From the NCBI GenBank assembly GCA_022605405.1, contig JABYQQ010000014.1, positions 868,001-932,000 on the forward strand: a stretch of DNA of 64,000 nucleotides. Reading direction: 5' to 3'. This document shows, one piece after another, positions 23,031 to 36,165 of the stretch. Positions within the stretch are counted from its first letter, which is position 1. Each line of letters begins with the position of its first letter. Source of the DNA: Earliella scabrosa (Eukaryota; Basidiomycota; Agaricomycetes; Polyporales; Polyporaceae). The translations under genes and the position numbers were made by a program. The notes beneath the pieces were generated by a model. The model saw only the letters and a list, made by a program, of their open reading frames with translations, did not search any database and was not told where the DNA came from.

Positions 23031-25193
23031 TCAACGATAGGAGACTCCCTCTGCGTTCCATCCGCGAGGCGGGGGAGGAAGGTCCATCGCAAGGGTGAAC
23101 TCTGCGCCGCGCACCTCGTCGCCTTCAAATGAATCCTGGCCGTCGAGCATCACGGGCACGGGAACCTTGACGTTCTTCAACGGCTGACACAGCAGCGAAT
23201 TCGGCGAGAGCCCGCCTCGCTGCTGCAGCGTCCCCGGTATCCGCGGGTGCTCCTTGCGCATGCTCTGCGTCCGCGTGCGTGTCATCGGGTGTATGTGCGC
23301 ATGTGAGAACGCCTGTGGTTGCGAATCCGACGCGGGAGAGGCCTCTGGCCTCGGAAACGCCAGCAGCCCGCTCTCCAGGTCGAACTCGCGCATATCGCGC
23401 CACCCCTCGTCCTCGATGTACTCGTCCAGGCCATACCCAGACTGGTATCCCACCGCGGACTCCTCGTCCTCGTCCTCTTCGCACAGCGGGAACAGCCGCG
23501 CGTCCATCTCCTTCGTGACCGCCTTCACGCCCACGTTCACGCCAAACTCCGCGCCCATGTCCGGCAGGCCGACGTACGACCGGTTCGCGGCCTGAGCGGG
23601 GCGCTCGGGCTCGCGCGCGGCCTGCGCCTGGATGCGGGCGAGGGCCTCGGCCGTGACGGGCTCGCAGCGCGCGAGGGGCGAGCTGCGGAAGGGCGTCGCG
23701 AGTCCGAGAAGGGACAGCCGTGCCCCGCCGACGTAGTCGCGCGCGCTCCATGCCCGCCTGCGGCTCTTGATCTCGAGGATGGTCAGGTCCGAGCCGCGTT
23801 GCGAGTTCGAGGCGACCTGGCGCGGGGACGAGTCCATGCGCGCGAGGACGCCGAGGAGGCGTGTGCGCATCATGCCCAGCGCGTGGTATGTCGACATGTC
23901 AAAGTCGAACGTCGGCGATGGCGGAGATGGGCTCCGAGGCACCTGTGGCAAGGTCTTCGTTTCTACAGATGACAGCCGCGGAGCGCCGCCCGAGGGGGAA
24001 ACAATCCCTGGCGCGAATGGAGAACGGAGGGGTGAGTCGACGGGCGTGTGGACTGAGGACCCGTCTGTCTCTGTGCTCGTGCTTGTCGCGCTGGCTGACG
24101 TGTCGTCGTCCTCGTCTTCAGGATCTTGCATATGGGAGATCGCCTGTCGTTGGCTGTGGGCAGGACCGAGAGCATGTCCAAAGCCGTGGCAGTTGGCCTC
24201 CGCGATCATCTGCCGCATTCGCTCGTCTGTCTTCCGCAATAGGCTGCGTGCTGCCCAAGCGGGGTAGAGACCTGGAGGGAAGCCGTACACCTGCGCCATC
24301 CATTCCGGTGCGCTTTGGATCTCTGCGAAGGACGGGCATCCAGTCGTCGAGAACATCGGGAGGACGTAGCGTCTGAAAATATCCACCAGTTCCGATCGTG
24401 CACGGTGTCGCAGCTGCTCTGCGGTTGTCCGGTACTTGTAGTGTGGTGGCAAAGGTATGGGTTCCCGAGGGCGTACGTGGAGCTGGAAAGCAGGTGTCGG
24501 AGGACACTCGGCCACTGTGGGAGACGGAGGAGGCGAGCGTTGTGTGCGAGAGAAGGTAGACGACGAGCGCGAGTGCGACGAGGGGGAGGGAATCTTGAGC
24601 GGAGGCAGGGAAGTGGGCAGCGTCGCGCCGCGAGTTGCGTTGTCGGACAGGGCACCCTTAAAGGCAGCGACGATGGACGAGAAGAGCGACTTCTGACGTT
24701 TGTGCGCCTTGGACGGGCTCGAGCTGACAGGGGACGCCGGCGGCGCCTGCATCCCGGACCCTGTCTGACACGATGACGTCTGCACATGCAGCCCCGCCCG
24801 CCGATACCGCTCCCGCTCGTCTTCCTCTGCTGAGCCCTGGACGGCGGCGACGACGTCGTCCAGCTTGTCGAGACATCCCACGTCCGCGCCTGTTGAAGAC
24901 AGCGACCAGCTAGCGGTGCATCCGTCGACGAAGGTGCACGTCACGGAGCGGGCGACGATGTCGAAGACGACCTCGGTCATGAGCGCGGTGTGCCATGCCG
25001 CTTTGTCGAAGGCGTGGATGTCCGACGGGGTCTCTACCCCCAGGCCCTCGTCCTGCAAGGCTTCCACCATCTGCGACTGCATGCTCCACGAGGACGGGCA
25101 GGGCTTGCTCTTCTCGTCGTGCATGGGGTCTGGGAGGTTCAGGGTGAAGAGGATGTTCGGACGAGGGTCGCCGGGCTTGATTCGGATGATCAT
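23031..25193 (-). CDS. Uncharacterised 720-residue protein
   Basis: One uninterrupted exon of 720 residues, unusual beside the intron-rich neighbours. I do not recognise a named domain. The first 120 residues look folded (MIIRIKPGDPRPNILFTLNL, TCTFVDGCTASWSLSSTGAD). A Ser/Pro-rich linker follows (about 140-245), then a second structured block (about 255-345, RSELVDIFRRYVLPMFSTTG, WAARSLLRKTDERMRQMI). After an acidic Ser/Thr linker comes a third block near 445-545 with KSRRRAWSARDYVGG. No signal peptide or membrane helix. The alternation of ordered blocks and phosphorylatable linkers suggests a cytosolic or nuclear regulatory or scaffold protein, which is inference. The start is the first ATG after an in-frame stop. 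Confidence 0.85.
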   Translation of the reverse strand: MIIRIKPGDPRPNILFTLNLPDPMHDEKSKPCPSSWSMQSQMVEALQDEGLGVETPSDIHAFDKAAWHTALMTEVVFDIVARSVTCTFVDGCTASWSLSSTGADVGCLDKLDDVVAAVQGSAEEDERERYRRAGLHVQTSSCQTGSGMQAPPASPVSSSPSKAHKRQKSLFSSIVAAFKGALSDNATRGATLPTSLPPLKIPSPSSHSRSSSTFSRTQRSPPPSPTVAECPPTPAFQLHVRPREPIPLPPHYKYRTTAEQLRHRARSELVDIFRRYVLPMFSTTGCPSFAEIQSAPEWMAQVYGFPPGLYPAWAARSLLRKTDERMRQMIAEANCHGFGHALGPAHSQRQAISHMQDPEDEDDDTSASATSTSTETDGSSVHTPVDSPLRSPFAPGIVSPSGGAPRLSSVETKTLPQVPRSPSPPSPTFDFDMSTYHALGMMRTRLLGVLARMDSSPRQVASNSQRGSDLTILEIKSRRRAWSARDYVGGARLSLLGLATPFRSSPLARCEPVTAEALARIQAQAAREPERPAQAANRSYVGLPDMGAEFGVNVGVKAVTKEMDARLFPLCEEDEDEESAVGYQSGYGLDEYIEDEGWRDMREFDLESGLLAFPRPEASPASDSQPQAFSHAHIHPMTRTRTQSMRKEHPRIPGTLQQRGGLSPNSLLCQPLKNVKVPVPVMLDGQDSFEGDEVRGAEFTLAMDLPPPPRGWNAEGVSYR

Positions 25194-25927
25194 CTTTGTG
25201 GATTAGTAGAATTAGCGTAGAGTACGGATGATGGCGCGTTTGCGTATTGGGGGTATATTCTGCAGTCCCCCGTTGTCAATCAGGTGGTAGCAAGATGACG
25301 GACGAGTGTACGCACTTGGTGTCAAGGAATGAGGTGATGGGTGTGGTTCTAGGGATGATTGCGACGCCCAAGTAGGACGGGAACTCTGCAAATGGTAGGA
25401 GCACCGTGTTCAGAGGTGGCGGGACGTTCAAGGAGTACGAGGAATTGAAAGAGGCGGAGGAGGCCAGGCAGGGATTATTTCACGTTGTCAAGGACGTTGG
25501 GGGCGGCGGGACAGGCCAGCGAAAGAGGCGCCGGTGTCAAAGGAATTGAAGAAGTGGCAGCAGGGACACAACGCGCAGCAGAGAAAAACGGTGGACACCA
25601 CGTACGCGGACAGCGGAGGATAATGGTCAATGTTGGACGTTGAGGAACGAGGATGACGGGTGCGCATATATGGAGGCCACACAGGAGAGACGACAAAGCG
25701 GTTGGGGCGATGGAGCGGGCACGGAATGACGCACAGCGATGAGACACGTCTGCTCGCTGTCTGGGACGATGAGGACGCACCTAAAGGACGTGGAGAGGCC
25801 AGGACGAAGGTCGACGGGCGGCGTCGTCGCGTCGGAGAGCTCGCAGACGGCGGCGGCCTTCTCGCGTTTCGTCTATATATTGAATTACATAATGCACCAT
25901 AACAGGCAGGCCACCACATCTGGCGGG
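25194..25927. other. Intergenic between two minus-strand genes
   Basis: About 730 nt: promoter side of the 720-residue gene and 3' side of the nucleoside phosphorylase gene. Short open frames only; nothing else supported. Confidence 0.45.
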
Positions 25928-27362
25928 TCAGCCGCTCTGAGCGTCCGACGACGCGATCAGCTCGACAATCTTCTCGACCAATCCCCTCATCACCTCGGCC
26001 TTCTGCCTTCCAATCAGCAGCACTTCCTCGTGCGACACCACCACCTCCTCCTGCCGCACGACCGGCCGTCCCGCGAGCTGCCGCCGCAAGGGTGATCCCG
26101 TCAGCGTTAATGAACTGCATCTGCGCCGGAACGATCGCGAAATTCGCTCACCTCCGCCTCGACCTCCTCGCGGATGCTCCGGTACTTGTCTGGGATGACA
26201 ACCATGTTCGTGACGAGACTCAGAACGAGCACCTCTAGCCCCTCTTCTTTGCCCGCCACGACCTCTGGGATGGTGCTCATGCCGACGACGTCGGCGCCCG
26301 CGTTCCGCAACATCCGGCCCTCCGCCGGAGTCTCGTATGTCGGGCCGGAGACCCATGCGTACACCCCTTCCGCAAGCGCATTGAGGCCCAGCCCGAGCTT
26401 GTGCGCCGCGAGAAACGCCAGACGCCGCAAGGTGGCCGAGTATGCGGTCGACAAGGGTAGGAAACGTGGGTAGTTCGGACCAACAGGGGGTCCCAGGAGA
26501 GGATTCATCCCGGTGAGATTAGGGAATGCGATATGATCTTGCACGACGACGACTGTTGGCGGAGATGCATGAGTATAGATCTGCTACAGTGCTACCCCAG
26601 GCGTCCTGAGGTGACCGTTGTAAGTCATGCCAATTCGAGGCTGGTCAGCCTCAGAAGCGAGACCGATAACCGTATCACGGGCTAGGTTGAATAGACTCCA
26701 TCTGCTAGCTCGCCCTAGCTCGCCTTGGGAGCCTTCGATCAGTTGAAGATGAGCGAAACTCACTGGTGCCGACTGCCAGATCGCGGTTCAACGCGCCGGC
26801 GGCGTTGGTGACTTTTAGAGCACATCAGCCACCGCACATAGAAAGAGCGGAACGTTCCTCACTGATCAAGTTTCTAATCCCGAGGCGCGCCATCACGCGG
26901 ATAGGATAAACCACGGTAGATAGTTTGTGACCTTCATACGGATGAAGCTGAGAGCGACCAAGGTCATGACGGTCGCAGAAGACACTGGAGAGGGTTGCAA
27001 GACTCACGCGTCCGAGCATGACCACGACTGGGACGCCTTCACCGGGTCCAATCAAGCCGAACGCGAGTGAGCTCTTGTGGCCCGGAACTACGAGAACGAC
27101 AATGCAAACACAGCAATAGGTCAGCACTCTCTCAGATCATTCCATCAACCCGACAGTCCGACATACCCGTGCTGCTGCCGAAGCCAGGAAGCGAGGCGTA
27201 CGGGACCTCCACGACGTCCCGGATGGCCGCCGCGAGCGTGTGCAGGCCGGAGCCACAGACGATGCCGACGTGAGGCCTGTGCAGCCTCTCTGGCAGGAGC
27301 GATCGGATCTTGGTCAACGTCTCCTCGAACGGGAGAGATTGCACTTCGGTAAGGTCAGGCAT
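25928..27362 (-). CDS. PNP1: Purine nucleoside phosphorylase
   Basis: Cleaves inosine and guanosine with phosphate to the base plus ribose-1-phosphate in cytosolic purine salvage. Six exons close in frame (minus strand): 27362-27167, 27087-27008, 26947-26863, 26811-26764, 26552-26152, 26077-25928, giving 319 residues, close to other trimeric PNPs. Motifs in order: GIVCGSGLHTLA (phosphate loop), FGSSTVPGHKSSLAFG, GRLHPYEGHKLSTVVYPIRV, LIITNAAGALN (base site), AWVSGPTYETPAEGRML with the purine-binding Glu, and DVVGMSTIPEV. The C-terminal helix is EEVLLIGRQKAEVMRGLVEK. Intron 4, 211 nt, is longer than the rest. All key residues seem present, so it should be active. Confidence 0.96.
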
Positions 27363-30201
27363 CGTGCTCGCGTGCGGTGTATCTCCACGGGGATGTGTCT
27401 GGCTCCCAAGCTGTCCGAATAGAGGGTTAATAGACAGACAACCACAGGCTGGTGGAGTGGGAGACCTTGACAAACGTTGCTCACCGTGTGGTAGGAGGGC
27501 AAGGAGTGTCGGATATCTGGATGGTGGCTGGGGTCGGAACATAGATCCGGATCGATGCACGTTGTCACGCCTGCCTGTTCGGGAAGAATGGCGCGCCACG
27601 TCACACTTTAGCGCCTCCGCGCCAGGCACGCCGCCCCTTGACTCGCGCCGCCATCATCGAGCGGCCGTCGCGACTCGTTGTCGTCTCTCGCAGTCCAGCT
27701 CTCTCAAGCTGTCAAAATGAAACGTGCTCTCGAAGTGGGTATCCTCGACCGTCGACGTTCCCGGCGTCGGCACCGTCGCAATGAAGCCCGCCGGTTGCCT
27801 CCTGGTTCCCAGCGTGTCAGGTCCCGCCCGACGTCGCTGCCATCATCCCCGAACGTCCGCTTTTGTTCCATTCCGCCGAACTGCATCATCATGTTTGGTG
27901 TTGCCATCTTTCTGTGTGCATGACTTACGATAAGTGCAGTCTCAGCAGCAGGATAGGTGCCGGATGGAGGTACAGTCTCCGGGTTGCCATCGCCCGCCTT
28001 TCACGATTCGCCGCCCGGCGGTCATTCAAGTTCTCGACTTGCGGAGCGCCTGACATATGGAATGGAGAGAACCGCGCTACACTTCTTCTTCTTCAAGCTC
28101 CCTCGGGACGTCAGAGAAGGTTACGAAATAGACTACCGGGTAAAGGTGTGTGAGAGCCCGACTTTGACGAGTACGGATCACAGCTACGAGCAAGTGTGAG
28201 TGAGTGTAATTCTTCCCGCGACGTCATGGACTTGTCCCGCGCTGACATCTTGATTGGCATATCCTCTCTTGGCCAGAGATGGTCATCGAATCACGCACCT
28301 CTGCAGGTGCATCTCCCTATCCTTTCGTGGCTTTCGGGGCTTTCGACTACAATATCGTCAGCGTTGCTCAGATACTAGGAAGAATCACCGCAATGAGTGG
28401 GCGTTTGCGCACTTGTTGCGTTGCCTTGTAGTATCTCAACAAGCTGCTGCAACACCGCAGTTAAATGAGTTGGACGCGTCAGATCGGTCGAAGGCGGTGT
28501 CCCATTCTTCAGGGTTATGTGGCAGCTGTGAGTCCTTCCGCCTCTTCCACCATCTTGCTCCGAACCCAGTGCTCACACGCATATCCGACCTTCCGCAGTC
28601 TCACAGCAGGCACCGACTACAGCTTGAATTGCTAATTCTCCTACTGGTTCCGCGCCGCAGGAACCGTGTCGCCTTGCCTTGTTCGACCCACTTCGGTCGG
28701 AAGTCCATCGAGGAAGGCCGAGCTTCTGCTTCTGCATCGGGTTCTTTGTTATGGTATGTCAAGCTGACAGAGCGCATCGTGGCTACTGAAGCATCCCGTG
28801 CTGCGCCATGTGCTCTTCACACTGCTCGTGAAGGGGACCGTTCAGTGCGAATTCCTCCTGCCTTCGATCAACAGTCAGAAAAGGCGACGCTGGCGCCGAT
28901 GCACCGTCGTCATCTCTAGGAACATCTGCCGTAAGTACGTCCAACATCGCAGACTGTCGGCCATTCCGAATTCGGTGTGAGAAAACCCCATCCGGGCCGA
29001 CCTGGGACGCCAGGCCGGTCGAGTTTGGTGAGAGTCTTCGTTGCTGTACCTTGTGCTGCTGTCGAATGCTCACTGCAGCATTGGCTGTTTGACCCGTAGT
29101 GAGAGGTTGCGTCCATCAAGCCACACAGCTTCAATATCTGTCGAGACCCGTCCATTTCGTGCGGGACTCCCAAGGCGGCGAACTCTGTGACGGATCTGTT
29201 CCTACCAATTCGGGACGCTGCACTGCATTGTGACTGCGGGCGCTCCGCGCACTGCAAGGGACTCTTGTGCCAGCCGGGTTTGGGTTTCGATGCGACAACC
29301 ACGTCTCGACGAAGAGAGTCGGCTCCGAGCGTACAGTCCGGAGCAAGTCATACACCGAGGCAGGCCTGTGAGGCTAATTTTGGAGAACGACGCTGACGCT
29401 TCTCTTCAGAGGCAAATGCGATCTGAAACTCGAACACACGCACACGGTGAACAATTCTCACGTCGACAAGGCGTATTCCTCCTATTGCTCACCTACAGCT
29501 TACATTCCGACAGCGCTGTATCGCTCGTCTACATGCTAACAGTGGCAGCCACCCTGGCACTCCGCGTCGACATACAACACCTTGGGGCCCGGATGCAATC
29601 CACATTCCATATGCTGACAGTCCGAGACACATCCCGCCCGGCCTCCAGACGACATTCCGGCGCTCCGTGGGATGTGCGGCAAGGCAGCCCTAGCCGGGCT
29701 GTCCAGTTGACTCGAATGATTGACTACATACACGATACTCACATACTAGTAGCGCAAGGGGCGCGTCCGAGGAACGCCGCAGTCGAGCAGTGTGTCCATC
29801 GTCCGTGTCGGGTTCTGCCGTCACCTCGCGATGCTCTCTCCGAAGAGAAGACGCCCTTCAAGCTCGGTGAGTTGTTGCGTTGCCCCCCTGACGCGCCCGC
29901 GCTGCAGCGAATGACCGCAGCACGTAGCGCTGTGGCCGATGGGTTCTCGACGTCCACAGCCATCAATGACTCGCACGAGCTGTGTTGGTGGCATGTAGGG
30001 GCAATGGATGTGCCGTCCCGACAGGTATGTGAACGGTCGCGGTGATGCATGTGCCATGTGCCGGGCCTGATACAGTTCAATATCCAGTGCGCCATTGGCC
30101 AGCCCCACAAATCATGTCCGCTGAGGGTCGATCGAATGCCGGTCCTCTGTGCAAGCTGTACCTGGCCGCTGTGTGTACGAGGTCGAGTCTGAAGAACATG
30201 G
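27363..30201. other. Long region without a solved gene
   Basis: About 2.8 kb between the phosphorylase and the peroxidase. From about 27718 to 29000 (plus strand) several short stretches read like protein in changing frames: VPPDVAAIIPERPLLF near 27830-27880, MERTALHFFFFKLPRD near 28060-28110 and SPYPFVAFGAFDYNIVS near 28305-28355. I could not join them with good splice sites and do not recognise them, so this may be an unsolved multi-exon gene or a decayed one. From 29000 to 30200 I see nothing, apart from the promoter side of the peroxidase with an inverted CCAAT word near 30088. Confidence 0.3.
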
Positions 30202-30207
30202 TATAAA
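30202..30207 (+). promoter_or_regulatory. TATA box of manganese peroxidase
   Basis: TATAAA 151 nt before the start codon, with a C/T-rich stretch between that would form the leader. An inverted CCAAT word lies about 110 nt further upstream. Confidence 0.55.
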
Positions 30208-30352
30208 GGCTCCCCAGATCCGACGAGCATCCTCAGCACTCTCCTTGGGTCTCTGTCGCCTTTCGTTCCTCGTTTGAACGTCTCTCCTTCACAGCTTCCT
30301 CTTCATCGCCGTCGACACTTGTCGCCCCCTTTACAGACTTTTCTTGTTCACA

Positions 30353-31890
<1,538 letters not shown>

Positions 31891-33356
31891 GTTAACGGCG
31901 TCGGCAACCGAGGTCAGCACGGCCGAGGCTAGCAAGCGTCATTCGACGATCATTATCATTCAAGTTCTTTTCCTGGGCTAAGGCTACTTATTCCATTCCT
32001 TTCCTACAAATCTCGCGCATGCGTGGAGTATCATACATAGCTCAAGGTCCATTGGGCCGCTATTCAGGTCTCGGCGGTCCGCTAGCCATGGCCTGGACGT
32101 GGTGGCTTAGAGAATAATTGCAGGTGTTATCGCAGAGTAATAATCATGTATTGATACACGTACAGTCCGTTCGTGGTTCATGTGTCGATCTACTCGGCGA
32201 CAACAACCTCCATGAGAACCAAGAATTATCAGACTTGACCCAACGACCGCAACGAGCTTTAATACACACTCGGATGTTTACCGGACAGCACGAGCCGAAG
32301 TTCAAGTCGATGAGAACGTGGGGACGACAGGGTGGTGCCCGTCTCGCACAAGTAAGTACTGCGTAGGTGAATATGGAGTTCCGCATACCTCACATTCCTT
32401 CTAGAAACTGCAAAGGAGGAACGTATCATGTCCGGTAGCGTCTCCATCGGCAGTCATCGCCATCGCGTTGCTCAGGCTGAGGAACCGAACAAAATCTGAA
32501 CGACTGCGAACCCGCTCCGGAGCACCCCATCGCCCATCGCCTGGTCCTTGCTCGACCCCGTGACCGAATAGACAGTACCGGCCACGCCTTCTGGCACCTA
32601 ACGACAGCTGGGCAGGGAGAGCGACCGCGCTCGCTTGGGTTTTGTACCTTTCACGGCTGGAGGATGAGACCCTGCAGAGGACGTTTGGCAAGCGTTAGAT
32701 TGCGTGATTGAAGTGAACGGATACGCGGACGGTACCGTAACCATACGTATACTGAAAAACGCTCTACGGTCCTCTCAGCCTTGTTGAGCTCTGCCTCCGA
32801 GCACCGTGAGCTGGTCTATTTCTATAACGCGAGCAGGTTCGCACGCGGTGCCGGCGTGGAAACAGCGGGCATGCAGCTCAAACTGTCAAGGAGAGCCACC
32901 ATGTCGCGCGAGTACGTACCTCGGCCTGCTCCGTTGCACAATTGCGCCATGGCATGGTACGCAGAGTAAGGAATTCATGCCACAGTATGCTGCCAACGCA
33001 CCCAGGTACCTACATTAGGTCGGTTGGCGGCTGGGTGAAAGTGATATGACGTCGACAACGGTCAACGAGCCGACCATCTGAAACCGGGCTTTGAAGCTGT
33101 CACGTAAGGCCAGACCTGAAGCTTTGAAGATTGAAGGCGGGCCTCTTGTTTGCTTGTTGGATGAATCCGAAATTCCGATTCTGCCCCGGCATCGATTCAT
33201 GGGCATACGCGGTACCATTTCGTTCGTACCTTGAGCCTCGTGGGGGTCACAGGGCAGAGGACAAGGCCCGTTGCACGTCACACCGCTTGGGATCCAAGAC
33301 AGTATGCATGGAAGCAAGCGGGGTTTAATCCGACTCGGCTACAGATAGCATTACGG
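31891..33356. other. Intergenic between two heme enzymes
   Basis: About 1.5 kb, no gene supported; open frames are short and without splice-supported extension. The right end is the promoter of the peroxygenase gene. Confidence 0.45.
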
Positions 33357-33362
33357 TATAAG
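33357..33362 (+). promoter_or_regulatory. TATA box of peroxygenase gene
   Basis: TATAAG 62 nt before the start codon at 33419. Confidence 0.5.
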
Positions 33363-33418
33363 TAGATCACCGCATAGGAAGCGGGAGAGACCTCTCACCC
33401 GTCTGTAGCCCAACGGCC

Positions 33419-34294
33419 ATGGACGACACCAATCCCCACCAATACATCCCTCCAAGTCCCACCGACAGTCGCGCGCCATGCCCGGCGATGAACTCGCTGG
33501 CGAACCACGGCTATCTGTGAGTGCTTCCCGCCGTCCTCACCTTCGGCGTCTTCCCTGCTCATCTCCATCAAACCCAAAGGCCCCGTGACGGCAAGAATCT
33601 CACCCGCACACAGCTGGCCGCGGCGATCCGCGAGGTCTTCAACGTCTCCTACGCAATCTCCGTCGTCTTCGGTATCCTCGCCGTCGTCCTCTGTGGTCGC
33701 TGGTCCGGCCTCTCGCGCGTCGTCGACCTGCAGGACCTCGCGGCGCACAACGTCGTCGAGCACGACGCGTCTCTCCTCCACCCCGATGCGGCCGCCCCCG
33801 ATGCGAAGCGTGCCCCCGTCGACGTCGACCGCGCGCTCCTTCGCGAACTCTTGTCTGTGAAGACCGGGAGCAAGGGCGGAGACAGCGAGAGCCTCACGCT
33901 CGGCGACCTCTGCGCGTGGCAGGTGCGCAGATTCGCCGCGTCCCGCAAGCTGGGGCGGATGCATACGCTCTTCGCGCACGCCGAGGTCGTGTTGCTCTAT
34001 GCCGCGATGGGCGTGCGAGCCAGTCGCGAGCTCCCGGAGAAAGAACCGACTGCAGGCGAGGGCGTCGAGGGTAACGGACCTCGAGAGAACGCAGGCGAGT
34101 TGTTCGACCACGTCGTCCCAAAGCGCTACATCGAGCAGTGGTTCGGGGACGGGAGGCTGCCGGACGGATGGACCAAGCCCGAGCGGCCAATCGGGCACTC
34201 TGTGTTGTCGGGTGGCATCAAGGAGGTTGAGCGGATTGAGGCGGGTATGACGAGAGAATCCGTTGCACCCGGAGCGGCCGCGGCGCGAGGTTAA
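33419..34294 (+). CDS. Unspecific peroxygenase / heme-thiolate peroxidase
   Basis: A heme-thiolate enzyme of the chloroperoxidase/UPO superfamily that inserts peroxide oxygen into organic substrates. Two exons, 33419-33516 and 33580-34294, give 270 residues, the size of short (group I) UPOs. The start MDDTNPHQYIPPSPTDSRAP runs straight into the PCPAMNSLANHGYLPRDGKN motif, whose Cys ligates the heme iron. VVEHDASLLH is the conserved EHD-S motif that holds the Mg ion near a heme propionate. A candidate acid-base Glu lies in LFAHAEVVLL. No signal peptide is visible and the PCP motif sits only about 20 residues from the start, so either the protein is intracellular, as some basidiomycete members seem to be, or an upstream exon is missing. 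Confidence 0.93.
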
Positions 34295-34491
34295 GCGTGG
34301 ATGGGCGAGGGTTCCCGGGCCGATGATAGGGACGTATCAGTGTTGCCCCCGAGAGCAAACTCTTGATCACTTCGCCCATGTAAACCTCATCCGTCTACGT
34401 AGTTGCGCGCACCGAAGAGCAAGAAAGCAATTGTAGACAGCGAACACAGCGAGCTAGAGATACAGCAACAAGACAGAATACATGGAGCACA

Positions 34492-35953
34492 TCACCACAG
34501 GATAGGCGCCGCAGGTTCGCGGTCCAAACACACGCTCAGCTGGTAGTCGCCCGTTCGTTTCGCCCAGCGATACATCTTCAGCCCGTCGTAGCCTCCTCGC
34601 GGCCCGCGTATCTCAGCCAAGACGGCCGCATGCGTCGGTGGGTCGTCAGCCAAGACGAAGTACGCCTCCTTGAAGGAGCGTTGGCGATCGTAGATAAGCA
34701 TCGTCGTCTCCGTCCCCATCCCAGCCTGGATCCTCACCAAGAAGATCTTCTCCCCGTGAACGTTGGGCGGCGGACCTGCGCTCGGGTCGCGTACGGTGTG
34801 GAAGGTTCCTGGGTGGTTGACGCCTTTCCGGCTGATCCACTCTGAGCCCCAATTCTCGTAGCCAGGGAGGTAAGTCCGGAAGACGACCGTACACCATGTA
34901 CCCCCTTTCAGCGACCGACAAGTCTTCTTGTGATCAGGCCAGTCCGCTTTCTGGCAATCTAAAGGAGCGCGCTCAGCGATTGCAGCTAAGGACCGAGGGG
35001 ACTGGCATGAGACCTACCTGCACCACAGTAGGAGACCGACTGGCACTGCGAGCATCGACTAGTCCGCTCCTTCCCGCAGATGACGCACCCAGTATCGTTG
35101 TTCAGGCTTCCCAGCGCCTCAAACGTGAGGGGACCGACAGGCAGCAGAATGGATACCTGGAACCTCTCCTCGTAGGGCCCTCGCTCAGGCTTGTAGTCCG
35201 GCGGGAGGAGCTTGGCGTTCATTGCGAAGAGCGTCTGCAGCAGTTTGAGCTCGAGGACTGTTGCTGTGATCATGCGGGCCCCGTCCTGGACACCGCGAGC
35301 GCGATCGTTGTCATATTGAAGCTGGCCCCACTGTATACCTTCAAGGCCGTCCCGTCGTGTGTAGATTCGGTAGAGCAGGACGATCGCCGGAGTGTGTTTG
35401 TCTATCTCCAGTATCGAAAGAAACTGGATGACAAGATATCAGCACATAGGGACAAGTACGAAGCGCAAGACGATAGTCCCTAGTATATGCACACTCAGGA
35501 GACACGTACCCGGATGTTGATCGCGTACTTCTCGCACTTCGGATCCTGGATCATGCACCACCTGGCCCCGCTGTCCAACGCATTCCCAATAGACATCATC
35601 GTCTGCCTGAGATCCCAGAACGCGTTCGAGTAGAGCGACACGGGGTTGTACTCGCGTCCCGCACGCTGCGCCATGTGGTGCTCCGCCATCTCCTGGTAGC
35701 TCGTTCGCCGCACCGCATCGAAAATCGGGCGTCCTCCTTCGCCCGACGCGCCGTTCCAGGGCTTCTTCATCGGCCAGGAAGGCATTGTTGCAGGGTTGAG
35801 CGTGGTCGCGATGTTGTGGCGGTTCTGCGAGGCGGCGAGCGCGTCGCGTACGCGTTTTTCGAGGACAGTGTCCTTGAGCTTCGTGTTTTGGGGCAGGTTG
35901 ATGCCCATGTCCGACAGGACCTGGAGCGTCTCTGACCGCGAAAGCGGATCCAT
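34492..35953 (-). CDS. MYND zinc-finger protein, family copy A
   Basis: First of five paralogues in this window, function unknown. Exons (minus strand) 35953-35510, 35423-35018, 34958-34492 give 438 residues. Three blocks are shared by all copies. An N-terminal module begins MDPLSRSETLQVLSDMGINL. A middle module contains a hydrophobic stretch (SILEIDKHTPAIVLLYRIY). A MYND finger at about residues 261-297 has spacing C-x2-C, C-x2-C, Y-C-x3-C, W-x2-H-x3-C. The C-terminal domain begins PPNVHGEKIFLVRIQAG and ends GGYDGLKMYRWAKRTGDYQL. MYND fingers bind proline-rich partner peptides. No SET domain, nuclease or kinase motif is present, so this looks like an adaptor, by inference. Intron 2 cuts the finger between its Y-C and the next Cys. 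Confidence 0.93.
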
Positions 35954-36044
35954 AAGAAGTTTTTACAGTACAGTAGAGGGTGAGTGTAGAGTAAGGTGGA
36001 AACTTGAGCTCGAGGGAGAAAAATAGGATCGCTTACCAAGCGCC

Positions 36045-36050
36045 CTTATA
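36045..36050 (-). promoter_or_regulatory. TATA box of MYND copy A
   Basis: TATAAG on the minus strand, about 92 nt upstream of the start at 35953. Copies C and E have the same word 51-66 nt upstream of their starts. Confidence 0.45.
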
Positions 36051-36165
36051 CAGGAGGCTCAGAAAGGCAAGTGACCACGTTCGAATCCACGCAGGTGAAA
36101 ATACCCACTCACACGCACACGCATTCAATCTATCTGAATCACCTTGAAATGACATTGAACACAGA

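Noticed and set aside
21805..23061. 418-codon minus-strand open frame, plus a 362-codon one in another frame, between the protease and the 720-residue gene
   Set aside because: Both are Ser/Pro/His low-complexity text caused by the purine-rich strand bias; two long frames overlap in the same place, neither has a domain, and they run into the 3' end of a real gene.
29230..30045. 271-codon plus-strand frame upstream of the peroxidase
   Set aside because: No domain, no signal peptide, odd Arg/Ser/His composition, and it overlaps the peroxidase promoter region.
36075..36110. Second tRNA-like T-loop (gttcgaatcc)
   Set aside because: The flanking stem bases do not pair, and no other tRNA arm is present.
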